A program made the translations under genes and the position numbers. The notes beneath the pieces were generated by a model. It was not told the DNA's origin, did not search any database, and worked only from the letters and a program-made list of their open reading frames with translations. From positions 5,117,363 to 5,181,362 of the forward strand of contig NZ_CP036349.1 of assembly GCF_007753265.1 (NCBI RefSeq): a stretch of 64,000 nucleotides of DNA. The letters are read 5' to 3'. Origin of the DNA: Botrimarina mediterranea (lineage in GTDB: Bacteria; Planctomycetota; Planctomycetia; Pirellulales; Lacipirellulaceae). Numbering within the stretch: the stretch's first letter is position 1; the number at the start of each line of letters is the position of its first letter. Below, in pieces: positions 35,235 through 43,389 of the stretch.

Positions 35235-37085
35235 ATGCCGCGCTGGTCGCGTTTTGTTGCGTTCGCCCTTGCCGTTTGCCTCGCCGTCTGCCTGGGCAGC
35301 TCGGCTGTCGCGCAGGAGTTGTTCTCGGGCATCACCGGGCCGCTCTCGGTGCAACCCGTGCAGGACCGTGGCGTCGTGAACGTCCCCTACATCACGTGGG
35401 GGGGCGACGCGGCGACGTTCTACGCCAACGGCGGGCTCGAGACGACGGGCGACTCGATCTACGGCCGCTCGGGGCTGAAGCTCAAGCTCACCGCGGGCGA
35501 CGACTTCGTCCAACAAGTGCGCGACTACGTCGGCGGCAAGACGCCGTTCCTCCGCGGCACGTTCAGCATGCTCGCCCAAGCGAGCGAGGTGATCGGCAAG
35601 GACCCGCGCACCAAGCCGGTCGTGATCCTGCAGCTCTCGTGGAGCGCCGGCGACCACATCGTCGCGCGGGAAGGCTTGAAGACGCTGAACGATCTCAAAC
35701 GTTCAGGAAAGAAGGTTCGCGTCGCGTGTCAGCAAGGCGGACCGCACGTCGGCCTGCTTTATGACGCGCTCGCCGCGGCGCAGTTCACCAACGACGATGT
35801 TGAGATCGTCTTCGTCAAAGACCTCACCGGACCAAGCGGCGCGGCCGAGAAGTTCCGCAGCGACGCGTCGATCGACGCTTGCTGTGTGATCACGCCCGAC
35901 ATGATCGGCCTCACCGGCGGCCTCGACTCGAAGGGGACCGGCGCCGAAGGGACCGTCAGCGGCGCCCACGTGCTGGTCTCAACGCAGAACATGTCGCGCT
36001 CGATCGCCGACGTCTACGCGGTGCGGAGCGACTGGTTCAAGGCGAACCGGCCCTTCGTCGAGAAGTTCGTCGCCGGCTATCTGAGCGGCGCCGATGTGGT
36101 GAAACCCCTGCGTGACGGCTTCGAAGAGTCTCAGAAGCTGTCACCGGAGTACCGCAAGTTGCTCGCGATGTGCCAGACGATCTTCGGCGAAGAGGTGCTG
36201 CCAACGCTCGAGGTCGACGCGCACGGATTGCTGCTCGATTGCCGCTTCGTCAACCTGCCGGGCCAGATCGCGTTCTTCGAACAGTCGGGCAACCTCAACG
36301 GCTTCAACGCCAAGCTGGCTTCGTCCCTCGACCTAGCGACAAAGTGGGGTTACGCGAAGGGGCGATATGGGTTCGACCCCGCGGGGCTCGACTACCAGAA
36401 GATCGCAGTCATGGCGGGCGTCGCCTACGCCAAGCCCAAGATGATTGTCGAGGGCGAGGGCGTCGGCGAGTTCCTCGATGACGACCTCGACGAGAACACG
36501 ATCGTCAGCTTCACGATCGCCTTCGAGCCCAACCAGACCGACTTCTCGGTCGATCGGTACGGCGCCGAGTTCGATCGGGCGCTGAAGTCGGCGAGCACCT
36601 TCGGCGGCGCGGCGGTCGTGATCCGCGGCCACAGCGACCCGACCAAGACGCTGGTGCAGCTTGTGAAGGCGGGACTGGAGAAAGGCATCCTCCGCCGCAC
36701 CGGCACGCAGGGCGACTACCGCTACTTCATCAACTCGGGCGGCCAGTCGCGCGAGCTCGACCTCTCGCAGATGGACCAGATGGTGCAGCTGATTCAAACC
36801 GGCGCGTTCGAGGGCTCGGCCGACAGCCCCCAGCAGACGATGCAGGCGGCGCTAAACCTATCGCTCGCCCGCGCCGACGCGGTCCGCCAAGCGATCGCCG
36901 CCTACGCCCGCAAGCAAGACATCGCTGTCAACCTGTCGCAGCTGCAACCTGTGGGCGCCGGCATCTCCGACCCCGTGATCGCCAAGCCGACAAGCATGGC
37001 CGAGGCGAAGCAGAACATGCGCGTCGAGTTCCGGATCGTGAAGGTAAACCCGGAGGCGCTGCAGGAGTCGGATTTCGATTTCTGA
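35235..37085 (+). CDS. Periplasmic substrate-binding domain fused to an OmpA-like domain
   Basis: 616 residues from the ATG at 35235, chosen because a signal peptide (FVAFALAVCLAVCLGSSAVAQ) follows; upstream residues are poor. Residues about 35-370 resemble NitT/TauT (NMT1/SsuA-like) periplasmic binding proteins: VNVPYITWGGDAATFYANGG, VVILQLSWSAGDHIVAREGL, KKVRVACQQGGPHVGLLYDA, VRSDWFKANRPFVEKFVAGY. Residues about 430-610 resemble an OmpA-like peptidoglycan-binding domain: FTIAFEPNQTDFSVDRYG, VVIRGHSDPTKT, LARADAVRQAIAAYA and the ending MRVEFRIV. The fusion suggests a solute or signal sensor tethered to the cell wall. It opens a seven-gene plus-strand cluster. Confidence 0.8.
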   Translation: MPRWSRFVAFALAVCLAVCLGSSAVAQELFSGITGPLSVQPVQDRGVVNVPYITWGGDAATFYANGGLETTGDSIYGRSGLKLKLTAGDDFVQQVRDYVGGKTPFLRGTFSMLAQASEVIGKDPRTKPVVILQLSWSAGDHIVAREGLKTLNDLKRSGKKVRVACQQGGPHVGLLYDALAAAQFTNDDVEIVFVKDLTGPSGAAEKFRSDASIDACCVITPDMIGLTGGLDSKGTGAEGTVSGAHVLVSTQNMSRSIADVYAVRSDWFKANRPFVEKFVAGYLSGADVVKPLRDGFEESQKLSPEYRKLLAMCQTIFGEEVLPTLEVDAHGLLLDCRFVNLPGQIAFFEQSGNLNGFNAKLASSLDLATKWGYAKGRYGFDPAGLDYQKIAVMAGVAYAKPKMIVEGEGVGEFLDDDLDENTIVSFTIAFEPNQTDFSVDRYGAEFDRALKSASTFGGAAVVIRGHSDPTKTLVQLVKAGLEKGILRRTGTQGDYRYFINSGGQSRELDLSQMDQMVQLIQTGAFEGSADSPQQTMQAALNLSLARADAVRQAIAAYARKQDIAVNLSQLQPVGAGISDPVIAKPTSMAEAKQNMRVEFRIVKVNPEALQESDFDF

Positions 37086-37218
37086 GGGGATATGGGGACG
37101 GGGGCGCTTGCGGCTTAGCAGCGTTGCAGCACATGCGTCGCATGATCATGCAACCGCATCGCGAGGAGATATTGGGGATGGTCGATTGGTGCGCGGCGTA
37201 ACAAGGAGACGCTTTGGT

Positions 37219-37386
37219 CCCCCTCCCTTTCAGGGAGGCCCTTCCTCGGGAAACGAGGGGGAGGGTGAAACGTTTCGGGCTGTGTTAGCTCTGTGTACCG
37301 AACTGCTCAAGAACCAATAGCTGTTTGAGCGAGGATGCGCTGGACGCCGCCGACCCTCCCCTAGCCCCTCCCTGAAAGGGAGGGGG
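37219..37386. repeat. Inverted repeat CCCCCTCCCTTTCAGGGAGG with long loop
   Basis: The 20-base arms at 37219-37238 and 37367-37386 are reverse complements about 130 bases apart. The 420-base gap (37086-37505) contains no convincing gene. Confidence 0.75.
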
Positions 37387-37505
37387 ATAAAGCGCTGAGC
37401 GAGCTTGCGATTTAACGAGTTGCGGCGAGCCGGCGACGTTAGTCGTCGGTGTGAACGACGAGTCGCTTTCCACTAAGTTCAACTTCCTCACAGCGAGCGA
37501 ACCCA

Positions 37506-38438
37506 ATGCACCGATGGTTGGCGGTTAGCTTCGCGATACTCACGGCGGCGTTGGCTTCCGCGGCAATAGCCGATGCGGGGCTGCACGTCGTGGTGATCCT
37601 CGACAACTCGGGCTCGATGGCCGAGCGGATGCCGGGGGGCGGGACGCGGATGGACGCGGCCAAGCGTTCGCTACAAACGGTGCTCGACCGCGCGCCTGCC
37701 GACGCGGAGGTGGGCGTGCTGCTGCTCAACCCGCCACGGGTCGGCCAGGATTGGCTGCTGGAGCTCGGGCCCGTCGATCCGGCAGCGACCCGACAAGCGA
37801 TCGAGCGCGTGATGGCGGGCGGACCGACGCCGCTGGGCGGCGCGATGAAGACGGCGACCGACGCGCTGCTCGCCGCGCGCGAAGCAAACCGCTACGGCGA
37901 CTACAAGCTGCTGGTGGTCTCCGACGGCGAGGCGACCGACGGCAATCTCGTTCAGCGCTATCTGCCCGAAGTACAAGCGCGCGGCGTGCTAGTGGACGTG
38001 ATCGGCGTCTCGATGGCGCAGCAGCACAGCCTCGCCACCCGCGCGAATACCTACCGCAACGCCACGGACCCGGCGTCGCTCGAACAGGCGATCTCGGCGG
38101 TGGTGCTCGGCGAGACTTCGGGGCGTGCGCAGGACCTGTTCCAAGAGTCGGACTTCGAGGTCCTCGCCCCGATGCCGGCGGAGATCGCGGCCGCGTCGCT
38201 GACGGCGCTGGCGACTCAGCCCAACACGCCCTTGAACGGAACGGGGGTGGTTGCGAGGGGCGACGCCGCTAAGCCGCCAGCGCCTTGGCAAGCGGCTCCG
38301 AATCCACAACCGGCGCCCCAACCCAACGCGCCCGAGAACGGCGGCGGATTCTCCCGGCTGTTCATCTTCCTCGTGATCGCGTTCTTCATCGTCACCCGCC
38401 TGCTGTCCGCCAAGAAGAAATCCAACCGCTATCGCTAA
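37506..38438 (+). CDS. VWA-domain protein with C-terminal membrane anchor
   Basis: 310 residues. A signal peptide (residues 1-24) precedes a von Willebrand factor A domain starting HVVVILDNSGSMAERM, whose DNSGS is the MIDAS metal site; GPTPLGGAMKTATDAL and LLVVSDGEATDGN complete it (to about residue 200). A Pro-rich linker (PAPWQAAPNPQPAPQPNAPE) leads to a membrane helix (SRLFIFLVIAFFIVTRLL) and a short Lys/Arg-rich tail. So the domain should face the periplasm, tethered to the inner membrane. VWA domains bind protein partners through the metal; the two flanking OmpA fusions are the obvious candidates. Confidence 0.88.
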   Translation: MHRWLAVSFAILTAALASAAIADAGLHVVVILDNSGSMAERMPGGGTRMDAAKRSLQTVLDRAPADAEVGVLLLNPPRVGQDWLLELGPVDPAATRQAIERVMAGGPTPLGGAMKTATDALLAAREANRYGDYKLLVVSDGEATDGNLVQRYLPEVQARGVLVDVIGVSMAQQHSLATRANTYRNATDPASLEQAISAVVLGETSGRAQDLFQESDFEVLAPMPAEIAAASLTALATQPNTPLNGTGVVARGDAAKPPAPWQAAPNPQPAPQPNAPENGGGFSRLFIFLVIAFFIVTRLLSAKKKSNRYR

Positions 38439-38452
38439 CGACTTCCCGTCAT

Positions 38453-38481
38453 TTAGCCCCCGGTCATTGACCGGGGGCTAA
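38453..38481. repeat. Palindrome family B
   Basis: Exact copy of the 29-base TTAGCCCCCGGTCATTGACC palindrome, following the VWA gene. Confidence 0.88.
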
Positions 38482-38512
38482 ATACAACCGCCACCGGCTC
38501 GATCCAAGACAC

Positions 38513-38541
38513 CGTCATCGGCGTCTGGAGACGCCTCCTAC
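38513..38541. repeat. Half copy of palindrome family A
   Basis: Only the right arm (ATCGGCGTCTGGAGACGCCT then CCTAC) is present, just before the next gene. Confidence 0.75.
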
Positions 38542-38566
38542 AGCATCAGCTCTCCCCTACAAACCG

Positions 38567-40081
38567 TTGTCCAAAGCAAAACTCCTCGCCGTCGCGATCG
38601 TCTGGCTCGTCATCCTCGGGTTTGGGGTCGGCGTCTGGCGGTTCGTCTTTGCGCCGGCGGTCGCCAAGACCCAAGCGGAGCGTGAGGCCGAGGAGCGGCA
38701 GCGTGGCGGATCCGAAAGCCTGTACCGTTCGCAGGTTAAGCTCGCGCTGGATGGCTTCAGCGGCTACGCCGTGCTGCGTTCGCCGGAATTCGCCGAGGAG
38801 ATGCGGAAGACGGGCGTCCGGCTGACGATCACCGACGACGGCGCCGACTACCCCGCACGGCTCGAAGCGCTGCGCCGGGGCGACGCCGATATGGCGGTGT
38901 TCACGATCGACGCCCTGGTGAAGACGAGCGCGGACGCGGGGCAACTGCCGGCAACGATCGTCGCGCTGCTCGACGAGACGGTCGGCGCCGACGCGATCGT
39001 CGCCTACAAGGAGACGATCCCCAACATCGACGCGCTCAATCACCCCGACACGCGGTTCGTGCTGACGCCCGACTCGCCGAGCGAGACGCTCGCGCGGGTG
39101 GTGATGTCGCGTTTCCAACTCGACCAGCTCGCCAGCGACCCGTTCACCAAGGTGAAGGACGCCGCGGCCGTGGTGGCGCGTTACAAGGACGCGCGGCCCG
39201 TCGATCGGTTGGCGTACGTGCTTTGGGAGCCGTACGTCACGCAGATGCTCAAGAACCCGAAGGTGCACGTTGTGGTCGATAGCTCGCGGTTCCCGGCGGC
39301 GATCACCGACGTGCTGGTGGCAAGCGACGATTTTGTAGCGAAGAACCGCGGCACGGTCGTCGATGTCGTGAAGGCTTACTTCCAAGCAAATTATGCGTTT
39401 CGCGAGGAGGCGGCGCGCGTCGAGCTCGTGAAACGCGACGCGGCCAAGAGCGGGACGAAGCTCACCAGCGAAGAGGCCGAGCGGCTGGTCGACGGCGTGT
39501 GGTGGAAGAACGCGCGCGAGAACCTCGCCCACATGGGGAAGGCCGACAGCGCGTCGCTGCCGCTCTTGGAAGACATGATCGCGTCGATCACGGCGGTGTT
39601 GATCGAGACGGGGGCGATCGCGGCCGACCCCACGGACGGCAATCCCAACTACCTCTATCTGGCGTCGGTGTGGGACGACCTGCAGGGGTTCCAGCCCGGC
39701 GCCTCGGGCGAGGAGGTCCGCGGCGTGCGGCTGCCGGCGCTCACCGACAAGCAGTGGAACGCGCTGACGGCGGTCGGCACGGCCCGGGCGCCGACGCTGG
39801 TCTTCGCAAGAGGGACCGACCGACTCACCGAGCGGAGTCAGTCGCAGCTCGACGCGCTCGCTGGCGTGCTCGCCTCGACCCGTTACTATGTCACGGTCCG
39901 CGGCAACGCGTCGCGGCAGGGAGACCTCGAGGCCAACAAGCGGCTCGCGTCGCAGCGGGCCAAAGCGGTCGAGAGCTACCTCGTCAGCCACGGCGTCGAT
40001 AAAGACCGACTCCGCGCGATCGGCGTCGACCCCAGTGGCGAAACTTCGGTTACCTTCGTGTTGGGTGAGCCTTCCTATTGA
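38567..40081 (+). CDS. Membrane-anchored substrate-binding/OmpA-like fusion protein
   Basis: 504 residues from a TTG; this start places a membrane helix (LLAVAIVWLVILGFGVGVW) at the very N-terminus and no better codon exists. Residues about 50-360 resemble a NitT/TauT-type binding domain (VKLALDGFSGYAVLRSPEFA, ALRRGDADMAVFTIDALVKT, RFVLTPDSPSETLARVVM, AYVLWEPYVTQMLKNP). Residues about 395-500 form a typical OmpA-like domain: VFARGTDRLTERSQSQLDAL, YVTVRGNASRQGD, LASQRAKAVESYLVSHGVDK, ending VTFVLG. It differs from the first fusion by carrying a membrane anchor instead of a cleavable signal, so the pair may bridge the inner membrane and peptidoglycan. Confidence 0.8.
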   Translation: MSKAKLLAVAIVWLVILGFGVGVWRFVFAPAVAKTQAEREAEERQRGGSESLYRSQVKLALDGFSGYAVLRSPEFAEEMRKTGVRLTITDDGADYPARLEALRRGDADMAVFTIDALVKTSADAGQLPATIVALLDETVGADAIVAYKETIPNIDALNHPDTRFVLTPDSPSETLARVVMSRFQLDQLASDPFTKVKDAAAVVARYKDARPVDRLAYVLWEPYVTQMLKNPKVHVVVDSSRFPAAITDVLVASDDFVAKNRGTVVDVVKAYFQANYAFREEAARVELVKRDAAKSGTKLTSEEAERLVDGVWWKNARENLAHMGKADSASLPLLEDMIASITAVLIETGAIAADPTDGNPNYLYLASVWDDLQGFQPGASGEEVRGVRLPALTDKQWNALTAVGTARAPTLVFARGTDRLTERSQSQLDALAGVLASTRYYVTVRGNASRQGDLEANKRLASQRAKAVESYLVSHGVDKDRLRAIGVDPSGETSVTFVLGEPSY

Positions 40082-40186
40082 GGACGCAATGCAGGAAAGG
40101 AGATAGGGGGATGAAGGGGGGATACGGGGGATGGTCTTCTGATTGGGCTAGTAGCTCGGCAAGAAAATCCTTCAACGGGAGTCCTT

Positions 40187-40268
40187 GTAGGAGGCGTCTC
40201 CGACGCCGATGACGCACCATGTCGAGTACGGCAAGGACACCGCAATCGGCGTCGGAGACGCCTCCTAC
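40187..40268. repeat. Palindrome family A
   Basis: Near-perfect copy with GTAGGAGGCGTCTCCGACG arms, between the OmpA fusion and the coiled-coil membrane protein. Imperfect GGAGATAGGGGGATG-type repeats flank it at 40096-40130 and 40330-40370, an outer, diverged inverted pair. Confidence 0.9.
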
Positions 40269-40408
40269 AAGAGCACAAGCATGAAAAGGATCGCCATCCG
40301 GAATCACCCCGCCCCTGCAACGTCCATCCCCCTTATCTCCATTCATCCCCCTATCTACTTTCCTGCAATCCGCACACCACCAAGAAGAGTTGAGAACCGC
40401 GTCACCTG

Positions 40409-41134
40409 ATGGACGAAGTTAAGAAGAAGGTGCTGCTCGACCTCTTCGTGTCCCCGTGGACGCTCGTCCCGACCGTGGCCGGCCTGAGTGCCTGGATGCT
40501 CTCTTGGGGCGCGGGGGGGAACCTGACGCTCAACCTGATCGGCCTCGCCGGGGTGCTGATCGGCGCGGGGGTCCAGGCTTCGCGGTTGATCTTTGGCGTC
40601 GAGAAGCTCACCGAGCAGGCGCACAACTACCAAGAGGCCAAGAAGCAGGCCGACCGCCGGGCTCATCTCGACGCCCTGGCGATGAAATTGACCCAAGATA
40701 GCGACGAGCGCGACGAAGAGTGTCTGCGGCGGTTGCGGGCTTTGCACGAGCTGTTCGAAGAGGACCCGCCCCGCAGCGCCGCGACGATCGCTATCCGCGA
40801 CAACGTGCGGCGGCTGTTTGACGCATCCGTCCGGCACCTGGAATACTCGCACGAGCTATGGGAGAAATCGCGTAAGCTGCCCCCCGGCACGCGGGCGCCG
40901 CTGCTCGAACAACGCAGCGCCGCGGTGGACGAGGTGGTGCTGACGGTGAATCACCTGATGCGGACGGTCGAGCGCTACAACGCCCTGCAAGCCAAACGCG
41001 ACAACAATGACAACGAGGACCTGGCTAAACTCCGTGAGGAACTCGACGCCACGATCGAAGTCGCCCGCCGCGCCGACGAGCGGATGGAGTCGCTAGGCGA
41101 GTCGCGGGTTTATGACGAGAAAGAGTTTGAGTAG
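40409..41134 (+). CDS. Membrane protein with long coiled coil, function unknown
   Basis: 241 residues. The short N-terminal tail is followed by two membrane helices (LVPTVAGLSAWMLSW and NLIGLAGVLIGAGVQASRLI), then an almost wholly helical cytoplasmic part (about 65-241) rich in Glu, Arg and Leu, with the conserved-looking stretch CLRRLRALHELFEEDP and a final DERMESLGESRVYDE. The layout (two helices plus helical tail) recalls XpaC-like proteins, which in other bacteria accompany stress and PspA/TelA-like proteins, but there is no decisive motif. Position directly before the PspA-like gene suggests a membrane partner for it. Confidence 0.7.
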   Translation: MDEVKKKVLLDLFVSPWTLVPTVAGLSAWMLSWGAGGNLTLNLIGLAGVLIGAGVQASRLIFGVEKLTEQAHNYQEAKKQADRRAHLDALAMKLTQDSDERDEECLRRLRALHELFEEDPPRSAATIAIRDNVRRLFDASVRHLEYSHELWEKSRKLPPGTRAPLLEQRSAAVDEVVLTVNHLMRTVERYNALQAKRDNNDNEDLAKLREELDATIEVARRADERMESLGESRVYDEKEFE

Positions 41135-41136
41135 GA

Positions 41137-41216
41137 GCTGTTAGCGATTCGTTGTTAGCGGTTAGCTATTCCAGGGCTAACTGCTTTCAAATCGCTAACG
41201 GCTAACAGCTAACCCC
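41137..41216. repeat. Inverted repeat GCTGTTAGCGATT / GGGCTAACAGC type
   Basis: Composed of TTAGCGGTTAGC-like units mirrored across about 20 bases, filling the gap before the PspA-like gene. Confidence 0.7.
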
Positions 41217-41228
41217 TAAAGGCTTCCT

Positions 41229-42038
41229 ATGTTCCGAGCCATCGGCAAGTACGCCCGTGCGGTCTGGTACCTGGTCACGTTCCGCATCGACAAGGCGAGC
41301 GAGACGCTCCGCATGAACCCGGGGGTGGTCTCGGCGAACTACGACCGGATCATCCACGAGAAGCGCGCGCGGATCAATCAATACAAGGACGCGATCGCGG
41401 CAATGGTCGCCCAGGAGGAGACCAAGAAGCAGAAGCTCAAGGGCCTCACCGAAGAGATCCAACGGCTGGAGAAGCTCAAGGCGGGCGCGGCGGCGAAGGC
41501 GCAGCAGGTGGCCGCGCAGCACAACGGCGACCCCGAGGCGACGCGCAACGACCCCGAGTACCTGAAGTGCCAAGCGGCCTTCAAGGACTTTTCGAGCACC
41601 CTCGCCGAGAAACAGGCTCGCGTCGCGGAGATCGAGACGGACCTCGAGCAGTTGGTGGAGAACGTCAACCGCCACAAGGTGCAGATCCAAACGCAGATGC
41701 GCGACCTGGAGAAGCTGGCCGAGGAGAAGCACGACGCCGTCGCGACGATCCTTTCGGCAAAGGAAGAGAGAGAAATCGCCGACCTGATGTCGGGCATCGC
41801 CGACGACAAGACCAGCGAAGAGCTGCGTGAGTTGCGCGAACTACGGCAGAAGGCCTCGGCGGGGGCGCGGGTGAGCCGCGAGCTGGCGGGCCTCGACACC
41901 AAGCAGGCCGAGAACGACTTCCTGCAGTACGCGTCCGACAGCCAAGCGAACGACGAGTTCGACGCCCTCATCGGCATCGCACAGAAGCCCGACACGGATT
42001 CTCCCGCCGCGGATAAGACAAGAATCCCCGAAGGCTGA
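41229..42038 (+). CDS. PspA/IM30-like membrane-remodelling coiled-coil protein
   Basis: 269 residues, helical nearly throughout. The N-terminus (MFRAIGKYARAVWYLVTFRI) is an amphipathic helix suited to membrane surface binding, followed by long heptad-repeat helices (KKQKLKGLTEEIQRLEKLKA; LAEKQARVAEIETDLEQLVE; KVQIQTQMRDLEKLAEEKHD), the ESCRT-III-like hairpin plan of PspA/IM30/Vipp1. The C-terminal 40 residues (FLQYASDSQANDEFDALIGI) look like a regulatory tail. PspA proteins assemble on stressed inner membranes. Its place between a membrane coiled-coil protein and an ABC-type binding protein/permease pair is unusual. Confidence 0.8.
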   Translation: MFRAIGKYARAVWYLVTFRIDKASETLRMNPGVVSANYDRIIHEKRARINQYKDAIAAMVAQEETKKQKLKGLTEEIQRLEKLKAGAAAKAQQVAAQHNGDPEATRNDPEYLKCQAAFKDFSSTLAEKQARVAEIETDLEQLVENVNRHKVQIQTQMRDLEKLAEEKHDAVATILSAKEEREIADLMSGIADDKTSEELRELRELRQKASAGARVSRELAGLDTKQAENDFLQYASDSQANDEFDALIGIAQKPDTDSPAADKTRIPEG

Positions 42039-42056
42039 CGAAGAGTCGTTTGAATT

Positions 42057-42141
42057 GCGGGAGGCGTCTCCAGACGCCGATTACGCGCACTACCCCGCAT
42101 CGGAATGGATACCGTCATCGGGGTCTGGAGACCCCTCCCAC
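42057..42141. repeat. Palindrome family A
   Basis: Variant copy (CGGGAGGCGTCTCCAGACGC and GTCTGGAGACCCCTCCCACA) between the PspA-like gene and the lipoprotein gene. Confidence 0.88.
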
Positions 42142-42219
42142 AATCAATCTGGTCGTTGAACCCTCACCACCGCAGAATCCAATCCACGGTCCGCACAGCG
42201 GACCCTACCAGGAGAAGCC

Positions 42220-43296
42220 ATGCGATCACTACTCGCTTGCTCACTCGTCCTCGTGGCCCTTGCCGGCTGCACTAAGCAGTCGACGACAACGCCTGGCGGC
42301 TCGTCTGCGACGCCGCCGAAGGACGCGCCGGTGCTCAGTCTTGCTTGGAGCGAATATCCGAGTTGGAGCGTTTTCGGCGTCGCTCATGAGAAGGGCCTGC
42401 TCAACAAGGCCGAGGGTGAGATGGGTTCGATCGAGAAAGAGCTAGGCGTTGACATCGTCCTGGTGCAGGCCGACTACGAGGCTTGCCTTAGCCAGTACGC
42501 CAATGGCACGGTGGACGCCGTCTGCATCACGAACATGGACGCGCTCGCCCCAGCGACGGGACGTGACTCGGTCGCGGTGCTGCCGACCTCGACCAGCGCC
42601 GGCGCCGACGCGTGCATCGCCGTCGGGATCGATTCGATCGAGGCGCTGAAGGGAACGCCGACCTACGGGCTGGAGAAGTCCGTTTCGCAATACGCCTTCG
42701 AGCGCGGGCTCGAGGTCGCCGGGCAGAACCCGGATGACTTCGAGTTCAAGAACATGGACCCGGCGAACGCCGCCCTCGCCATGCAGACGGGGGACGATGC
42801 GGTGAAGTCGATCATGGTGTGGAACCCGTTCGTGCTGCAGACGCTCCGCGACCGCGACGGCTCGAAGCGGATGTTCGACTCGAAAGACATCCCCGAAGAG
42901 ATCATCGACATGGTCGTGGTCGGCAAGGACGCGCTCGGCAAGCCGGGCGCCGACAAGTGCGTCGAAGCCGTGCTGAAGGCGTTCTACGAAGTGAATAAGC
43001 AACTCGACGCCGCCGACACGCGCGAAGCGACGCTCAAAGCGCTGGGTGAGAAGTTCAGCAGCCTCGGCGCCGAGGACATGGAGATCGTCGTCCAAGAGAC
43101 CAAGATGTACGCCACGCCCGACGCGGGGGTTGGCCTCTTCGAGAAGGAGGAGTTTCAAGGAACGACGATGCCCGCGGTGGTCGAGTTCTGTGTCACGCAC
43201 GACATCGTTAGCGAGAAGCCGACAGTGGGCTTTGGTGACGCGGCGGCGCAGCTCAACTTTGATGCGTCGTATATGAAGGCGTACGACGCGAAGTGA
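42220..43296 (+). CDS. NitT/TauT-type substrate-binding lipoprotein
   Basis: 358 residues with AGGAGAAG just upstream. The lipoprotein signal ends in LVALAGC, so Cys17 should be lipidated and hold the protein at the membrane. The mature part has the binding-protein pattern: PVLSLAWSEYPSWSVFGVAH, KELGVDIVLVQADYEACLSQ, YANGTVDAVCITNMDALAPA, IDSIEALKGTPTYGLEKSVS. Such proteins deliver sulfonates, nitrate, thiamine precursors or similar small molecules to an ABC permease; the ligand cannot be told. The permease gene follows 93 bases on. Confidence 0.87.
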   Translation: MRSLLACSLVLVALAGCTKQSTTTPGGSSATPPKDAPVLSLAWSEYPSWSVFGVAHEKGLLNKAEGEMGSIEKELGVDIVLVQADYEACLSQYANGTVDAVCITNMDALAPATGRDSVAVLPTSTSAGADACIAVGIDSIEALKGTPTYGLEKSVSQYAFERGLEVAGQNPDDFEFKNMDPANAALAMQTGDDAVKSIMVWNPFVLQTLRDRDGSKRMFDSKDIPEEIIDMVVVGKDALGKPGADKCVEAVLKAFYEVNKQLDAADTREATLKALGEKFSSLGAEDMEIVVQETKMYATPDAGVGLFEKEEFQGTTMPAVVEFCVTHDIVSEKPTVGFGDAAAQLNFDASYMKAYDAK

Positions 43297-43332
43297 ACTT
43301 CGCGTGTCGCGCCGGGAATCCGTGTCCCTTAT

Positions 43333-43361
43333 TTAGCCCCCGGTCAATGACCGGGGGCTAA
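43333..43361. repeat. Palindrome family B
   Basis: TTAGCCCCCGGTCAATGACC variant with inverted centre, between the binding protein and permease genes. Confidence 0.88.
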
Positions 43362-43389
43362 GTGAAGGGGCGAATCGTCAATTCATCGT

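Noticed and set aside
38546-39991. 481-residue minus-strand frame opposite the second OmpA fusion
   Set aside because: Antisense shadow; Arg/His/Asp-rich with no motif, while the plus strand carries OmpA and binding-protein motifs.
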